Below are positions 16,553 through 26,064 of a stretch of DNA of 64,000 nt, in pieces. A program made the translations under genes and the position numbers. Each line of letters starts with the position of its first letter. Positions within the stretch are counted from its first letter, which is position 1. The notes beneath the pieces were generated by a model. The model was not told the DNA's origin and searched no databases. It saw only the letters and a list, made by a program, of their open reading frames with translations. Source of the DNA: Spirochaetales bacterium (GTDB lineage: Bacteria > Spirochaetota > Leptospiria > Leptospirales > Leptonemataceae); the NCBI GenBank assembly GCA_015075425.1, contig JABTUL010000001.1:124001-188000 (forward strand), written 5' to 3'.

Positions 16553-17227
16553 TCAGTTAGCCGGGCCTTTGACGCTGGCAAAGTTTTGGGTGAACTGAAA
16601 GTTATCCATATTAAAAAATTCACGTTTCTGAAAATGGTAGCCGCCTGTTCCCAGGAAGGTGAATTTTGGGTTCAAAATATTCGCCCGGTGCCCAGGGGAA
16701 TCCATCCACTGTTTCACCACAGCACGGGCCAGGCCCGCATAGGTATGATTTTCAATCGGGTCACCTTTGTGGGTATAACTGAAATAGCCGCCATTTTGGT
16801 CCGGTCCAAAAACGCTTTTCCCGGCTTCGTATTCAATGCCAAAAGAAGTAGCAATGTTTTCTCCCCGGAAACCTGTGTCGATGCCTTCGAGGGCCAGACG
16901 TTTCCCCATAGTTTCCTTGCCACGCACGGGGCTGTTGTGGGAGAAAAACTTTCTTTTGACCATATCCATACTGTGCCCGAAGGCTGCTCGCTCAAGTCCC
17001 GGAGAATGGGAGAATTCGCTGAGGCGATGTGCTTTGCGCATCCGATTGGTTTCATAAAACACCGCAGCATTGAGCAAAGGATAGTCGATTTTCTCAAAAT
17101 CAATGCGACTGTTGACTTCTTCCAGCTTGAAAAAGGAGGTAACGGAGTGTTTCTCGTAATCGGCTACGTCCCAGGCGAGCAGGGAAGCGGTCATACCAAG
17201 GTAGGCAAGGAAGATCAGCGTTCGCAT
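16553..17227 (-). CDS. Secreted CAP (SCP/PR-1/Ag5) domain protein
   Basis: A 224-residue protein with an N-terminal signal peptide (MRTLIFLAYLGMTASLLAW). The CAP-domain hallmarks appear in order: helix with NRMRKAH, FGHSMDM, FFSHNSP, GENIA, and WMDSPGHRANILNPKFTFLGTGGY. The histidines and glutamate that line the CAP cavity are present. Bacterial CAP proteins are extracytoplasmic and mostly of unknown activity. It heads the minus-strand group that continues with a small protein, pth and DUF192. Confidence 0.88.
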   Translation of the reverse strand: MRTLIFLAYLGMTASLLAWDVADYEKHSVTSFFKLEEVNSRIDFEKIDYPLLNAAVFYETNRMRKAHRLSEFSHSPGLERAAFGHSMDMVKRKFFSHNSPVRGKETMGKRLALEGIDTGFRGENIATSFGIEYEAGKSVFGPDQNGGYFSYTHKGDPIENHTYAGLARAVVKQWMDSPGHRANILNPKFTFLGTGGYHFQKREFFNMDNFQFTQNFASVKGPAN

Positions 17228-17514
17228 GCCACACCATCGAGGGCTGTTGCCCGCGTGTCAAGAATGTCCTGGCTCTGCCTTTTTGCTGATATCCCGTCAT
17301 CAGTATAGTAAAGGTTCCCCACCGTTCACCCCGTAGTTCCCACAGTTTTTTGATTATGTCGCATGAGACGACGCATGGGAGAAATTTCCGCGAGAGAAAC
17401 GCGAAAAATCGCTGTGAGTGGCCTGAAATGCCCGGAATCTCTCGTCCCAAAGGGTGTGGGCCTTTCCAGAACGCCAGCGGCCGGAACCGATAGGTTAGCG
17501 AGGCGAATATTTAG
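17228..17514. other. Divergent intergenic region, no gene seen
   Basis: The 287 bases separate the CAP gene (minus) from the giant Ig-like gene (plus). Both promoters should lie here, but I see no convincing -35/-10 pair, riboswitch or strong hairpin. Confidence 0.5.
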
Positions 17515-20500
17515 ATGATGCTGAAGGGGCAATGGATCGGGCGTGTTCTTGCTCTGCTCTTTGCACTGCTGCTCAATCAGTGTGTGGCCTGGCCTGCGTC
17601 ACTATTGCTCGGTCTGGCCGGTGGTGCTGAGAAAAAAGGCGGAGTTTCTCCCCTTGTGGCGCTCCTTTTGGGAGGAAGTTCGGGCAGTGGCGGGACCGGT
17701 GGATCGGGAACAACGTCCCCGGCAAACCCCGGAGAGGCCACGATCTCAGGCGCACCCAGCGGTACAAGCAATGTAGGGAAAGCGGGTAATGAAAACCTCA
17801 GCGTTACCGTCGGTGGCACGGACGTGGTATCCTATAAGTTCAAGGTGGGCCCGGCTGCGACAACCGATTGCGCAGATGCAACAGGATACTCCGCGGATCC
17901 GGGCGTGGATATCGGCACACTGATTACAGAGAATATCTCCGGCCTGACTGATGGAGTGATCCGCCTCTGCGTGATTGGTGAAGATGGGGAGGGGAACTGG
18001 CAGGAGCTGACATCAGCCACCACTGTTACCTGGACCAAAGACACCGTCAATCCGACATCGGCTTCCGGTGTATCCGGCCCGGGCTATTCAGGATCGAATG
18101 TCAGCATATCTTATACGGCGGGTGCGGATGCCACAAGCACGGTCACAAATAACGTCAAGCTCTGTACGAACGCTACTTGCGACGCGGGCTGTACTGCTGC
18201 CGTTTCCAGCTCCGGCAGTCCGGCTGCCCTGAGCGGTGTGGCAGACGGGTCCTATTATTCCTGCGTGGAAACCGTTGATGCGGCTGGCAACAGTGCAGGC
18301 TTTGCGGCATCGCCCGGCACGACCATCGTCGATACCATTAACCCCACAGCGGTAGCCAACGTCGCTACAAGTCCAAACAGCTACACATCAAGCACCACCC
18401 TTACCGTGAACTTCGATAACGGATCGGATGCTAATATCAACCACAGCCAGTACAATATCAAAATGTGCAGTGGAAGCGATTGTTCCACCGGCTGTGGAAC
18501 TGTCAGCCAGGGCGGAAGCGGTGCCAGTCAGTCAGGCCTGAGTGATGGCGCGTACTATGCCTGTGTGCAGAGCGTTGATCTCGCGGGCAATACCGCTGCT
18601 TATGTGGCCTCCTCCCAGGTGACGATTGATACGCAAACTCCCGGAGTTGCCTCCGGAATATCACCCACGGCCGCCTCCTACACCACCACAGATTCTTATT
18701 CTATTTCTTTTACTGCTGGCTCTGATACAAATCCTGCTGCAAGTAACATTAAGCTCTGCACCAGCAATGATTGCAGTACGGGCTGCATGGGAGGCACGAC
18801 CGGCAATTCCGGCACTGCCATTTCCGGTCTGGTAGAAGGAACGGCCTACTACAGCTGCGTGCAGTCCGTTGATCTTGCGGGCAACGTCTCCGCCTGGACT
18901 CCATCCACACAGACGATAACCCGTGACAGTACGGCCCCAGCCCTTTCCATAACGGCACCGTCAGGTGGTGCTGGCGTGGCCGGGACTTCCACGATTTCTT
19001 TTAGCGGAGGCGAAGGAAACACTCAGGTTTCCATCGACGGCGGGACTACCTGGACCACAGTCAGCAGCGGCTTTGCCCTCTCCAGCCTGCCGGACTGGAG
19101 CAGTGCAACCTCTAATGGGTCACCTTTCACTCTGAGGCTTCGTGAAACTGACGCGGCCGGGAACATCGGAACGGCCGGTCCGGTCACCTACACAAGAGAT
19201 GATACCCTGCCCGTAGCCTCGGCTTCCGGTCAGCCCACGGGTGTCAGTAACTTCAACGCTGCTCTCTCCATAACAGTGGGCGGCGTGGGCCCGGTTACGC
19301 ACTATCGTCATAAGCTGGGAAATAGTTCCATCGATTGTACGGATAGTGGCGGGTACAGCGCGGAAACTCCCATCGCCACGCTCATCACCAACAACATCAG
19401 CGGTCTGGCCGAAGGCGGCGTCAAGCTCTGCATCGTCGGTCGCAAAACGACACCCGATACCTGGCAGGAATATACGGCGGCAACGGAAGTTACCTGGACG
19501 AAAGACACCCAGGACCCCGCCGCTCCGGCAGGCGCGACCATAACGGGCGGCAGCCACCAGAACATCACCCAACTCGAAGTTTCTTTCACCAATGGAACGG
19601 ACACCCATTTCAGTACCCATAATGTTAAAGCCTGCACCAATGCAGCCTGCAGCCTGGGCTGCGTTGGCGAAACAACAGATAGCGCTTCACCGGCGACGGT
19701 TACAAGCCTTGCCGATGGCAGTACCTATTACGCTTGTGTGCAATCCGTGGATCAGGCGGGCAACATCTCTGCCTGGGTAGCCTCCGGCGATACGGTCGTT
19801 GTGGATCGGACCAATCCCACGTCTCCGTCAGACGTTTCTCCGGTGGCCAGCACATATTCGAACAGCACTTCCTATTCTGTTACCTTCACTGCCGGCACGG
19901 ATGCCAATCTAACCGATAGCATTGCCCGTCTCTGTACGTCCAGCGACTGCGCCACCGGTTGCGTGACGGATGTGGCCGGTAGCTCTCCCATCAATGTGAC
20001 CGGACTGAGCAATGGCAGCACCTACTATGCTTGCGTGCAGTCTGTGGACCTGGCGGGCAATACCTCTTCATTTGTAGCGTCCGCTCAAACGATTGTTGTG
20101 GATACAACGGCACCGGTATTTACTTCCCTGGCACTGGCCAATGATGCTCTGGATGGCTATGTGAATGATGCGGAGACCGCAAACAGCAGTGCTCTGGGCG
20201 GCACATTGACCGGCTCCGGTTACGATACGGCAGAGTACAAACTGGTCACTCAGGCCACGGCCTGCGATGGTGCTCTGAGCTACGGGAGTATGCCCGGCAG
20301 TAATTCAGCCGATTTTGGTGCTGACGGAAATTATAAAATTTGTGTAAGACTGGCTGACCTGGCCGGTAACATCACCTATGGATCAAGTAGCAGTTTTGCT
20401 TTAAAGAAAACGTCAGCCGCTTTCACCTCCCTTTCTCTGGCCAACGATGCCACGGACGGCTACATCAGTAACGCAGAAAGCTCAAGCACTTCTGTTATGG

Positions 20501-23500
20501 GTGGCACCCTCACAGCCACCGGATACGATACGGCAGACTATAAACTGGTCACTCAGGCCACGAACTGCGATGGTGCGCTGAGCTATGGCAGCATGCCGGC
20601 CAGCAATTCTTCCGATTTTGGATCCGATGGTAACTACAAAATCTGCGTACGACTGCGCGATGATGCCGGCAATCCAGCCGTTTACGGGAACAGCGCCACG
20701 ATAGTACTCAAGAAAACTCCACCGGCATTTACCTCCCTTACACTGGCCAATGATGCAGCCGATGGCTACATTAACAATGCCGAGAGTAGCAGCAGCAGTG
20801 CTCTGGGCGGCACGCTTACTGCGACCGGATACGATTCTGTGGATTACAGGCTCGTCGGAACGGCTACAAGTTGCGATGGCGGACTGACGTATGGGGCCAT
20901 GCCGGCCAGCAATTCCGCCGATTTTGGTGTTGACGGTGATTATAAGATTTGTATAAGACTCTCCGACAATGCCGGAAACGTCACCTATGGTGCCAGCGGC
21001 ACCATTACGCTGAAAAAGACGGCTCCTTCTTTCACTTCTCTGGCCCTGGCAAACGACGCAACGGATGGCTATATCAACAACGCAGAAAGAGCAAGCACCG
21101 CTGCTCTGGGCGGAAGTTTAACGGCCTCCGGTTATGACACGGCAGAATACAAACTGGTTACGAACGTAACAACCTGTGACGCAGTGCTCACCTATGGTGC
21201 CATGCCGACCAGTGATTCTGTAGACTTTGGGGCCAATGGCAGCTACAAAATCTGCGTTAAGCTTTCGGATAATGCGGGCAATGTTGTCTACAATGCCAGT
21301 GCATCATTTACTCTGGATGCTACCCTTCCGGTGATTTCAGGCGTGGCCCCGGCCGCAGGCGGAACGGTTGCCAGCACCCTGGTCAGCTTCACACTGTCAG
21401 AAGTCTGTGCATCGGGCAGCACGACCTGGACTCAGGTGGGTGGAGCTGCCGATTCGAATTCGCCGCACGAGCAGGCCTGGAGTGGCGCTGAGCTTAACGC
21501 CGGGGCCCATAACAATATAACCCTGGTCAACAATCCCACTCTGGAAGACGGATCGGTTTACGATATTACCTTTGAGTGTACCGATTCCGCTGGCAATGAG
21601 GCGGCCGCGGTCACTGCGAGCGGTGTGACCTATTCTCCAGGACCGCTACAGATTTCCTTTGCGGAAACCCTTGATACGGATGGGGACGGAAAGATTGATA
21701 CTTATAAGATATCGCTTAACAAGCCGGTCAGTGATGACAGCTTTCCGGGTTACCAGTTGAATGCCCTGGGCAATGTCACTTCAGCGTGGCTCATTGCCGG
21801 TTATGCCAACGTTCGTTTGATCCACGGTTCCGCGGTGACCTTTGCCACAGACACGGTGGACGACAGCACTATTTACTTGCGATTTGATGAGAATTCCCTG
21901 ACCTGCGACAGCAGCTCACAGGTGGGTTGCGACACAGGATCCAAGCCCGACCTGACCACAACGGCAAGTCCGGGACTGGAAGATCTTGCCGCGCAGGTGC
22001 TGGCTCAAGTGACCACCGTGGCCGTTACCGAGTCTGATGGAGCACGACCGATTGTCGTCGGTGCGCGTTCGCTGGGTGCCACGGCCGTGGACGTATATTT
22101 TAGCGAAGCCGTCGATACCTCGACAGCCGACGTCTCCGGTAATTACAGCATTGCCAGCGGAGTAAGTGTATCTGCGGCCAGTCGCGATGGCACGAATCAG
22201 AAAGTCGTGCACCTGACGACCTCAGCTCAGGTGGGTGGAGAATCCTATACCCTCACGGTAAATACAAACGTTACTGATCTGGCCAACTACAATGTAAGTG
22301 CCAGTTCCAACACAGCCAGTTTTAATGGACTGGTGAAGCCTGTGGTATCGAGCATGTCAGCCACCAATGCTACGACCATTCAGCTTGTGTTCAATGAAAC
22401 CATGATCGCCTCCACTGTGGAGTGTTCAACCCTCTCTTCCTGCGCCGACATTTTTGATAGTATTGCTCTGCCGATTCTGAGCGCCGTCTCATCCGCCGGC
22501 AGTGGCAATGACTCGGCTACGTTCCTGTTGACAGTCAATCCCATGATAGAGGGCCAATCGTACACGGTCACAGTTATTGAGGATACAGCCCAGGCAGAGG
22601 CTACTCTGGAACTAATCGGTGATACAAACAATAGCGGTACCTTCACCGGCGATGGCCGTCCGGCCGCAACGGTGAGCACGGACACAGCGACGGCCTGTCC
22701 GGCCAACAATGGCTCGACCGGCGTGGCTCGCCGCGTTGTTTTACAGTACGATCAAACCGTGACTGCCGATGGTGGTGCGAACGCAGCCAATAACCCGTCC
22801 AACTATGCCATTCCCTCTGCAGTGAATGGTGGTTGTATCAGCGGCGCTTGCGGTAGCGGACTCAATCAGTCTTCTGCCTCTTCCGTGACCGATCTTGGTG
22901 GCAATAAATACGCTGTGGACTGGAGTACGAACTTTGCTACAGACGATAGCGTTTATAGACTCAACATTACCAATGTCCAGGATGCTGCGGGAAATACCGT
23001 AGCCACACCCACCTATGTTACCTTTCAGTGCGGCACGGACAATACTCCGCCCAGTCTCATATCCATAAGTGTGGTTACGGCCACTGCCGGAACAACAGTG
23101 CTGATGCTCACTTTCTCTGAAGCGGTGGACAGTGTAACGGCCAACACCTCTACGAATTACAAATATGATACAAATGCCTACGGGCACAATGTCAGCACGG
23201 CCGCGCGTCAGTCGAATCAAGCTCAGGTCCAGGTAACCTTTGTGCCTGCCATCGCCAATGGCGGCCACCAGCTACTCGTTCAGAATGTCCAGGACCTCTC
23301 CGGAAATACGATTCTGGCCAATGGGGTCAACAATGCTCAGCCATTCATCGTGAATGCACCCCAGGGATTTGTGGGTGGCCCGGTATTTGAAGATCCCTTT
23401 GCCGACGGAACACCGGCCGGACAACTGGTCATTTACGACAGCAAGCTCTATTTGGGAGCCGATACGAACGGATCCAAACTCTTTGAGATGGATCTGGGGC

Positions 23501-25074
23501 TTACCCAGGCACAGACCATTTCCATTGATGCCGATGGAACCATGGGTGCTCCCGTGGAGCAATTCAACGGCTATACAACGGACTACAGCGGCTGTCAAAC
23601 ACTGACCTATCCCAATTGCACGACCGGTTCTCCGACAGCAACCACCTCTGTGGATCAGATCTACTCTGCCTGCGTGGGTGGAACATCTACCCCGGCGATG
23701 ACCGGGTCAGAGTGTACGGATGAGTCCGGGACAGAATACTTTTTCATCGGTGCAGCCAATACAACAGGTTACTATAGATCCTTCTGGTATACAACGATGA
23801 AGTCCAGCGTGAGCACGATGTTTCCTTTCACTGAAGAGTGGTCAGGCGATCCGGCAGGCGTTGCCGCCTATCGCTCTGCGAATATCTTGCTCTTCAAGGA
23901 TCAATTGTTTGTTAACTATGGTGCAGAACTGGGTGGGGGAGGGCGGGGTGGCCGCGTTTGCATGAAGTCTGGCGGGTGCGATAATGGCAATTCCTTTCTG
24001 GGGCAAACCAGCCTGGATCAGTGGCAGCGCATCCGCCGCATTGGCGCGAATAATAACAACACACTGCGCAACGGTGCTTATCCCGGCGTTACGGGATACA
24101 GCGGCAGCAGTCCCGATAATCAGGTGCTCAATGCTATCAATGTCATGTATGAGTACGACAACGATGGCAGTGGCGGCAATGAATCGCAGCTGTACATTGC
24201 CAATGGTGGTTTCTATACGGGCAGCCTTGGCGCAGCAAGGACCGGAAACTCCGACGGTGGAATCATGCGCAGTGTGCTTTCTTACTCATCGCGTTCCTCT
24301 TTGATCCTGAACTGCCCGACAGACAGCAGCGGTTGCTCTACCTACTGGGAAGATGTTACTCCAGATTCTTTAAGCAAATGGAATACGTACCTGTCCACCC
24401 CGTTGCCGCAGAATTCGGCGGTGACCGGTGCTGGCAATTGCGCGACCAGTCTCATTGAAATGGATTGTGTCTTACCCTACAATGTATTCATACCGTCGCT
24501 CAAAGCGATTCCCTACATGCGTACGGCTCCCAATGGAGACCTGTACATGGTCCGCAATGCCTGCAGTACAACGTCGCTCAACCGCAACGGAGTCAATGGC
24601 GCCGGGGGCCAGGATTTCCGGACCGAGCGCCAGGTCTGCCCCCAGGGATACGAAGTACCGCAACTCTGGATGCTGCCTAAAGGCACTACCGGCTCACCCA
24701 AAGGTGCTGCAGACTGGGTACTCGTCGCAGAAAACGGGACGACGGGAAAAACCAATATGGGCACATCCAACAACACACATTTTAGTTTGCTGGAAATCGT
24801 TGGGGACTATCTATATATAGGCTTTGACAATGCAACTGGCGGGGCATCCGTATATCGTGTCGATATCAGTGGCTATGCGTCAGGCACAGCGCCTGCGCAG
24901 GGCAATTTTTCCATCGTGAATGTTCAGGGGATTGATGCCAGCGGTGGCGGCACAAACGTCAAAATCTTCTCCCATGTTACGGTGGAAGAAGGCGGGACGA
25001 ACTGGCTGATCATCACAACGCGCGATGGCACCGGAGCGATGCGGATCTATCGTACCGCGAATGACCAGACTTAG
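17515..25074 (+). CDS. Giant Ig-like repeat surface lipoprotein (2519 residues)
   Basis: The N terminus is a lipoprotein signal ending LLLNQC (Cys23), followed by a Gly/Ser-rich linker (about residues 50-80). Next come about eight Ig-like units of roughly 98 residues (about 80-865), most carrying C-x4-C-x3-C and CVQSVDLAGN. Four near-identical 101-102-residue units follow (869-1273), then a DxDxDG calcium-type loop (D1387) with SwmB/Big-like units to about 1945. A different C-terminal region of about 570 residues (from FVGGPVFEDP) has short repeated aromatic/Gly segments that look beta-propeller-like. The product is probably anchored in the outer membrane and exposed; an adhesin or structural role is inferred. 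There are many cysteine pairs. The start is the first of two adjacent ATGs. Confidence 0.85.
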   Translation: MMLKGQWIGRVLALLFALLLNQCVAWPASLLLGLAGGAEKKGGVSPLVALLLGGSSGSGGTGGSGTTSPANPGEATISGAPSGTSNVGKAGNENLSVTVGGTDVVSYKFKVGPAATTDCADATGYSADPGVDIGTLITENISGLTDGVIRLCVIGEDGEGNWQELTSATTVTWTKDTVNPTSASGVSGPGYSGSNVSISYTAGADATSTVTNNVKLCTNATCDAGCTAAVSSSGSPAALSGVADGSYYSCVETVDAAGNSAGFAASPGTTIVDTINPTAVANVATSPNSYTSSTTLTVNFDNGSDANINHSQYNIKMCSGSDCSTGCGTVSQGGSGASQSGLSDGAYYACVQSVDLAGNTAAYVASSQVTIDTQTPGVASGISPTAASYTTTDSYSISFTAGSDTNPAASNIKLCTSNDCSTGCMGGTTGNSGTAISGLVEGTAYYSCVQSVDLAGNVSAWTPSTQTITRDSTAPALSITAPSGGAGVAGTSTISFSGGEGNTQVSIDGGTTWTTVSSGFALSSLPDWSSATSNGSPFTLRLRETDAAGNIGTAGPVTYTRDDTLPVASASGQPTGVSNFNAALSITVGGVGPVTHYRHKLGNSSIDCTDSGGYSAETPIATLITNNISGLAEGGVKLCIVGRKTTPDTWQEYTAATEVTWTKDTQDPAAPAGATITGGSHQNITQLEVSFTNGTDTHFSTHNVKACTNAACSLGCVGETTDSASPATVTSLADGSTYYACVQSVDQAGNISAWVASGDTVVVDRTNPTSPSDVSPVASTYSNSTSYSVTFTAGTDANLTDSIARLCTSSDCATGCVTDVAGSSPINVTGLSNGSTYYACVQSVDLAGNTSSFVASAQTIVVDTTAPVFTSLALANDALDGYVNDAETANSSALGGTLTGSGYDTAEYKLVTQATACDGALSYGSMPGSNSADFGADGNYKICVRLADLAGNITYGSSSSFALKKTSAAFTSLSLANDATDGYISNAESSSTSVMGGTLTATGYDTADYKLVTQATNCDGALSYGSMPASNSSDFGSDGNYKICVRLRDDAGNPAVYGNSATIVLKKTPPAFTSLTLANDAADGYINNAESSSSSALGGTLTATGYDSVDYRLVGTATSCDGGLTYGAMPASNSADFGVDGDYKICIRLSDNAGNVTYGASGTITLKKTAPSFTSLALANDATDGYINNAERASTAALGGSLTASGYDTAEYKLVTNVTTCDAVLTYGAMPTSDSVDFGANGSYKICVKLSDNAGNVVYNASASFTLDATLPVISGVAPAAGGTVASTLVSFTLSEVCASGSTTWTQVGGAADSNSPHEQAWSGAELNAGAHNNITLVNNPTLEDGSVYDITFECTDSAGNEAAAVTASGVTYSPGPLQISFAETLDTDGDGKIDTYKISLNKPVSDDSFPGYQLNALGNVTSAWLIAGYANVRLIHGSAVTFATDTVDDSTIYLRFDENSLTCDSSSQVGCDTGSKPDLTTTASPGLEDLAAQVLAQVTTVAVTESDGARPIVVGARSLGATAVDVYFSEAVDTSTADVSGNYSIASGVSVSAASRDGTNQKVVHLTTSAQVGGESYTLTVNTNVTDLANYNVSASSNTASFNGLVKPVVSSMSATNATTIQLVFNETMIASTVECSTLSSCADIFDSIALPILSAVSSAGSGNDSATFLLTVNPMIEGQSYTVTVIEDTAQAEATLELIGDTNNSGTFTGDGRPAATVSTDTATACPANNGSTGVARRVVLQYDQTVTADGGANAANNPSNYAIPSAVNGGCISGACGSGLNQSSASSVTDLGGNKYAVDWSTNFATDDSVYRLNITNVQDAAGNTVATPTYVTFQCGTDNTPPSLISISVVTATAGTTVLMLTFSEAVDSVTANTSTNYKYDTNAYGHNVSTAARQSNQAQVQVTFVPAIANGGHQLLVQNVQDLSGNTILANGVNNAQPFIVNAPQGFVGGPVFEDPFADGTPAGQLVIYDSKLYLGADTNGSKLFEMDLGLTQAQTISIDADGTMGAPVEQFNGYTTDYSGCQTLTYPNCTTGSPTATTSVDQIYSACVGGTSTPAMTGSECTDESGTEYFFIGAANTTGYYRSFWYTTMKSSVSTMFPFTEEWSGDPAGVAAYRSANILLFKDQLFVNYGAELGGGGRGGRVCMKSGGCDNGNSFLGQTSLDQWQRIRRIGANNNNTLRNGAYPGVTGYSGSSPDNQVLNAINVMYEYDNDGSGGNESQLYIANGGFYTGSLGAARTGNSDGGIMRSVLSYSSRSSLILNCPTDSSGCSTYWEDVTPDSLSKWNTYLSTPLPQNSAVTGAGNCATSLIEMDCVLPYNVFIPSLKAIPYMRTAPNGDLYMVRNACSTTSLNRNGVNGAGGQDFRTERQVCPQGYEVPQLWMLPKGTTGSPKGAADWVLVAENGTTGKTNMGTSNNTHFSLLEIVGDYLYIGFDNATGGASVYRVDISGYASGTAPAQGNFSIVNVQGIDASGGGTNVKIFSHVTVEEGGTNWLIITTRDGTGAMRIYRTANDQT
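18061..20118 (+). repeat. Ig-like domain array, C-x4-C-x3-C type
   Basis: Units begin near 18061, 18355, 18652, 18946, 19219, 19519 and 19822. Most share a strand with CTx-x-CxxGC, a DGSxYYxCVQSVD segment and a terminal DxxxPT linker. The units at about 18946 and 19219 diverge: the first lacks the cysteines, and the second matches the unit before the array (about 17755-18060). Conservation of the paired cysteines suggests a disulfide in each unit. Confidence 0.75.
20119..21333 (+). repeat. Four tandem 303-306 bp repeats (FTSLxLANDAxDGY units)
   Basis: The repeats run 20119-20421, 20422-20727, 20728-21030 and 21031-21333. Each begins FTSL-LANDA-DGY and contains GGxLTxxGYDxxxYxLV, a CDxxLxYGxMP loop and DFGxxGxYKICV-L-DxAGN. 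DNA similarity is high by eye, so recent duplication and copy-number variation are likely. Confidence 0.85.
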
Positions 25075-25469
25075 CCTGGATTTTACTCAATGCCCGCGGC
25101 TTTTTTTTAACTCCTCCAGCTTCAGCCCGGTGTCAAGCCCGGAAGGTATCTGTGCGCTGGATTATTGTCGCCAGGTCAGGCAGGCGCTCCGGTAGCGCGT
25201 AGGCGGCGAGAAAATAGGAATCATAGCAAGAAAGAGCAAGATTTATTTAGATCAAACACACGACGCCCTGTTTTAGATTGCCGCACTTCCGCACTTCCGA
25301 CACATTTTCTGGAATCGGCGGCATTCATCCGGACCAGGCCGTATCGGCCGACCTGGCGTGGCTGGTTCCTGCTCCCGGCGGCGGCCTTCAAGGAAGCTGG
25401 CCCAACCAGGCATCTGCAGAAAGGAAAGGACGGTGACAGGCCCGAACCGCTTGTGATTGCCTGGCTTCA
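25075..25469. other. Gene-free stretch after the giant lipoprotein gene
   Basis: There is a T-run at 25101-25108 after a very short GC stem (GCC-CGC-GGC), possibly a weak terminator. Downstream I see no ORF with coding character and no RNA fold. The 3' part may be eroded DNA belonging to the adjacent ATPase pseudogene. Confidence 0.4.
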
Positions 25470-25938
25470 GCCAGGCCCAGATCAGACCAGAGATCGACTG
25501 CTTTCTTCAAGTGGCCGGCCACCATGTTTTTCAAAACGCGGGCCGTCTTCACGCACCTGGGACCAGTCCCACAGATAGTATTTTCTCTGGCGAACCAGGC
25601 TCCGACTGATCCGCGTTGTAAACGGAGGGATCGACCAGCTGATGTACAATCGATCAAAAGTATCGAGCCAGCGGATTACCGTGGGGGCAGAGACAGAAAG
25701 GTCCCCTGCCAGATTGGAAGCATTAACCTGACCTCCGGCCCGCTCCTCTACGTAGAATTTGTTCGCGGTCGGCCGGGTCATCGTAGAGCAGGTACTGTCC
25801 GCCCATTCTGAGGGCCAGGCCACGGGCAAGGGTCGTTTTTCCAACCTGGCGCGGACCTGCCAGAAGAACCATTTTCCGGGCCAGATCCGCCTCGATGGCC
25901 GCTTCCAGATTACGAGAGAAGCCAAATTGAATGCCCAT
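25470..25938 (-). pseudogene. DUF4143-type AAA ATPase remnant (internal deletion and frameshift)
   Basis: From ATG 25938 the reading begins like an intact family member: an N-terminal helix, then VLLAGPRQVGKTTLAR (Walker A) and YLLYDDPADREQIL. It then jumps to another frame carrying the winged-helix part (NASNLAGDLSVSAPTVIRWL) and the strand YYLWDWSQVREDGPRFE. A second shift near 25530 is needed to continue with LKNMVAGHLKKAVDLW. Against the intact gene at 47336 (family reference in this window), the Walker B and sensor region of about 150 codons is missing and the nuclease-like C terminus is lost. The boundaries are approximate. Confidence 0.8.
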
Positions 25939-26052
25939 GTTAGAATTGGCGTCCTTTCGAGATAGGGCCGTCAAGCCCAAAAGTTGGCCTTCTCGCGCGT
26001 GTCCGCCAGGCTTTACTCGATCCTCTATTATCATTGACAACTCTATCGTTGA

Positions 26053-26064
26053 TCATCATGATGA
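26053..26064. repeat. 12-bp perfect palindrome at the ATPase start
   Basis: TCATCATGATGA reads the same on both strands and contains the two candidate ATG codons. It may be coincidental or an operator for the divergent pair. Confidence 0.3.

Noticed and set aside
20119-21333. Tandem repeats considered as a CRISPR or satellite array
   Set aside because: The units are 303-306 bp, coding and in frame; there are no spacers or cas genes.
19120-24776. Several long minus-strand frames opposite the giant lipoprotein gene
   Set aside because: They mirror the repeats, have no family motifs and occur because the GC-rich repeat DNA lacks stops in that frame.
25091-25108. Terminator after the giant gene (GC stem plus T8)
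   Set aside because: Only a three-base stem can form; too weak to call, though termination is likely somewhere here.
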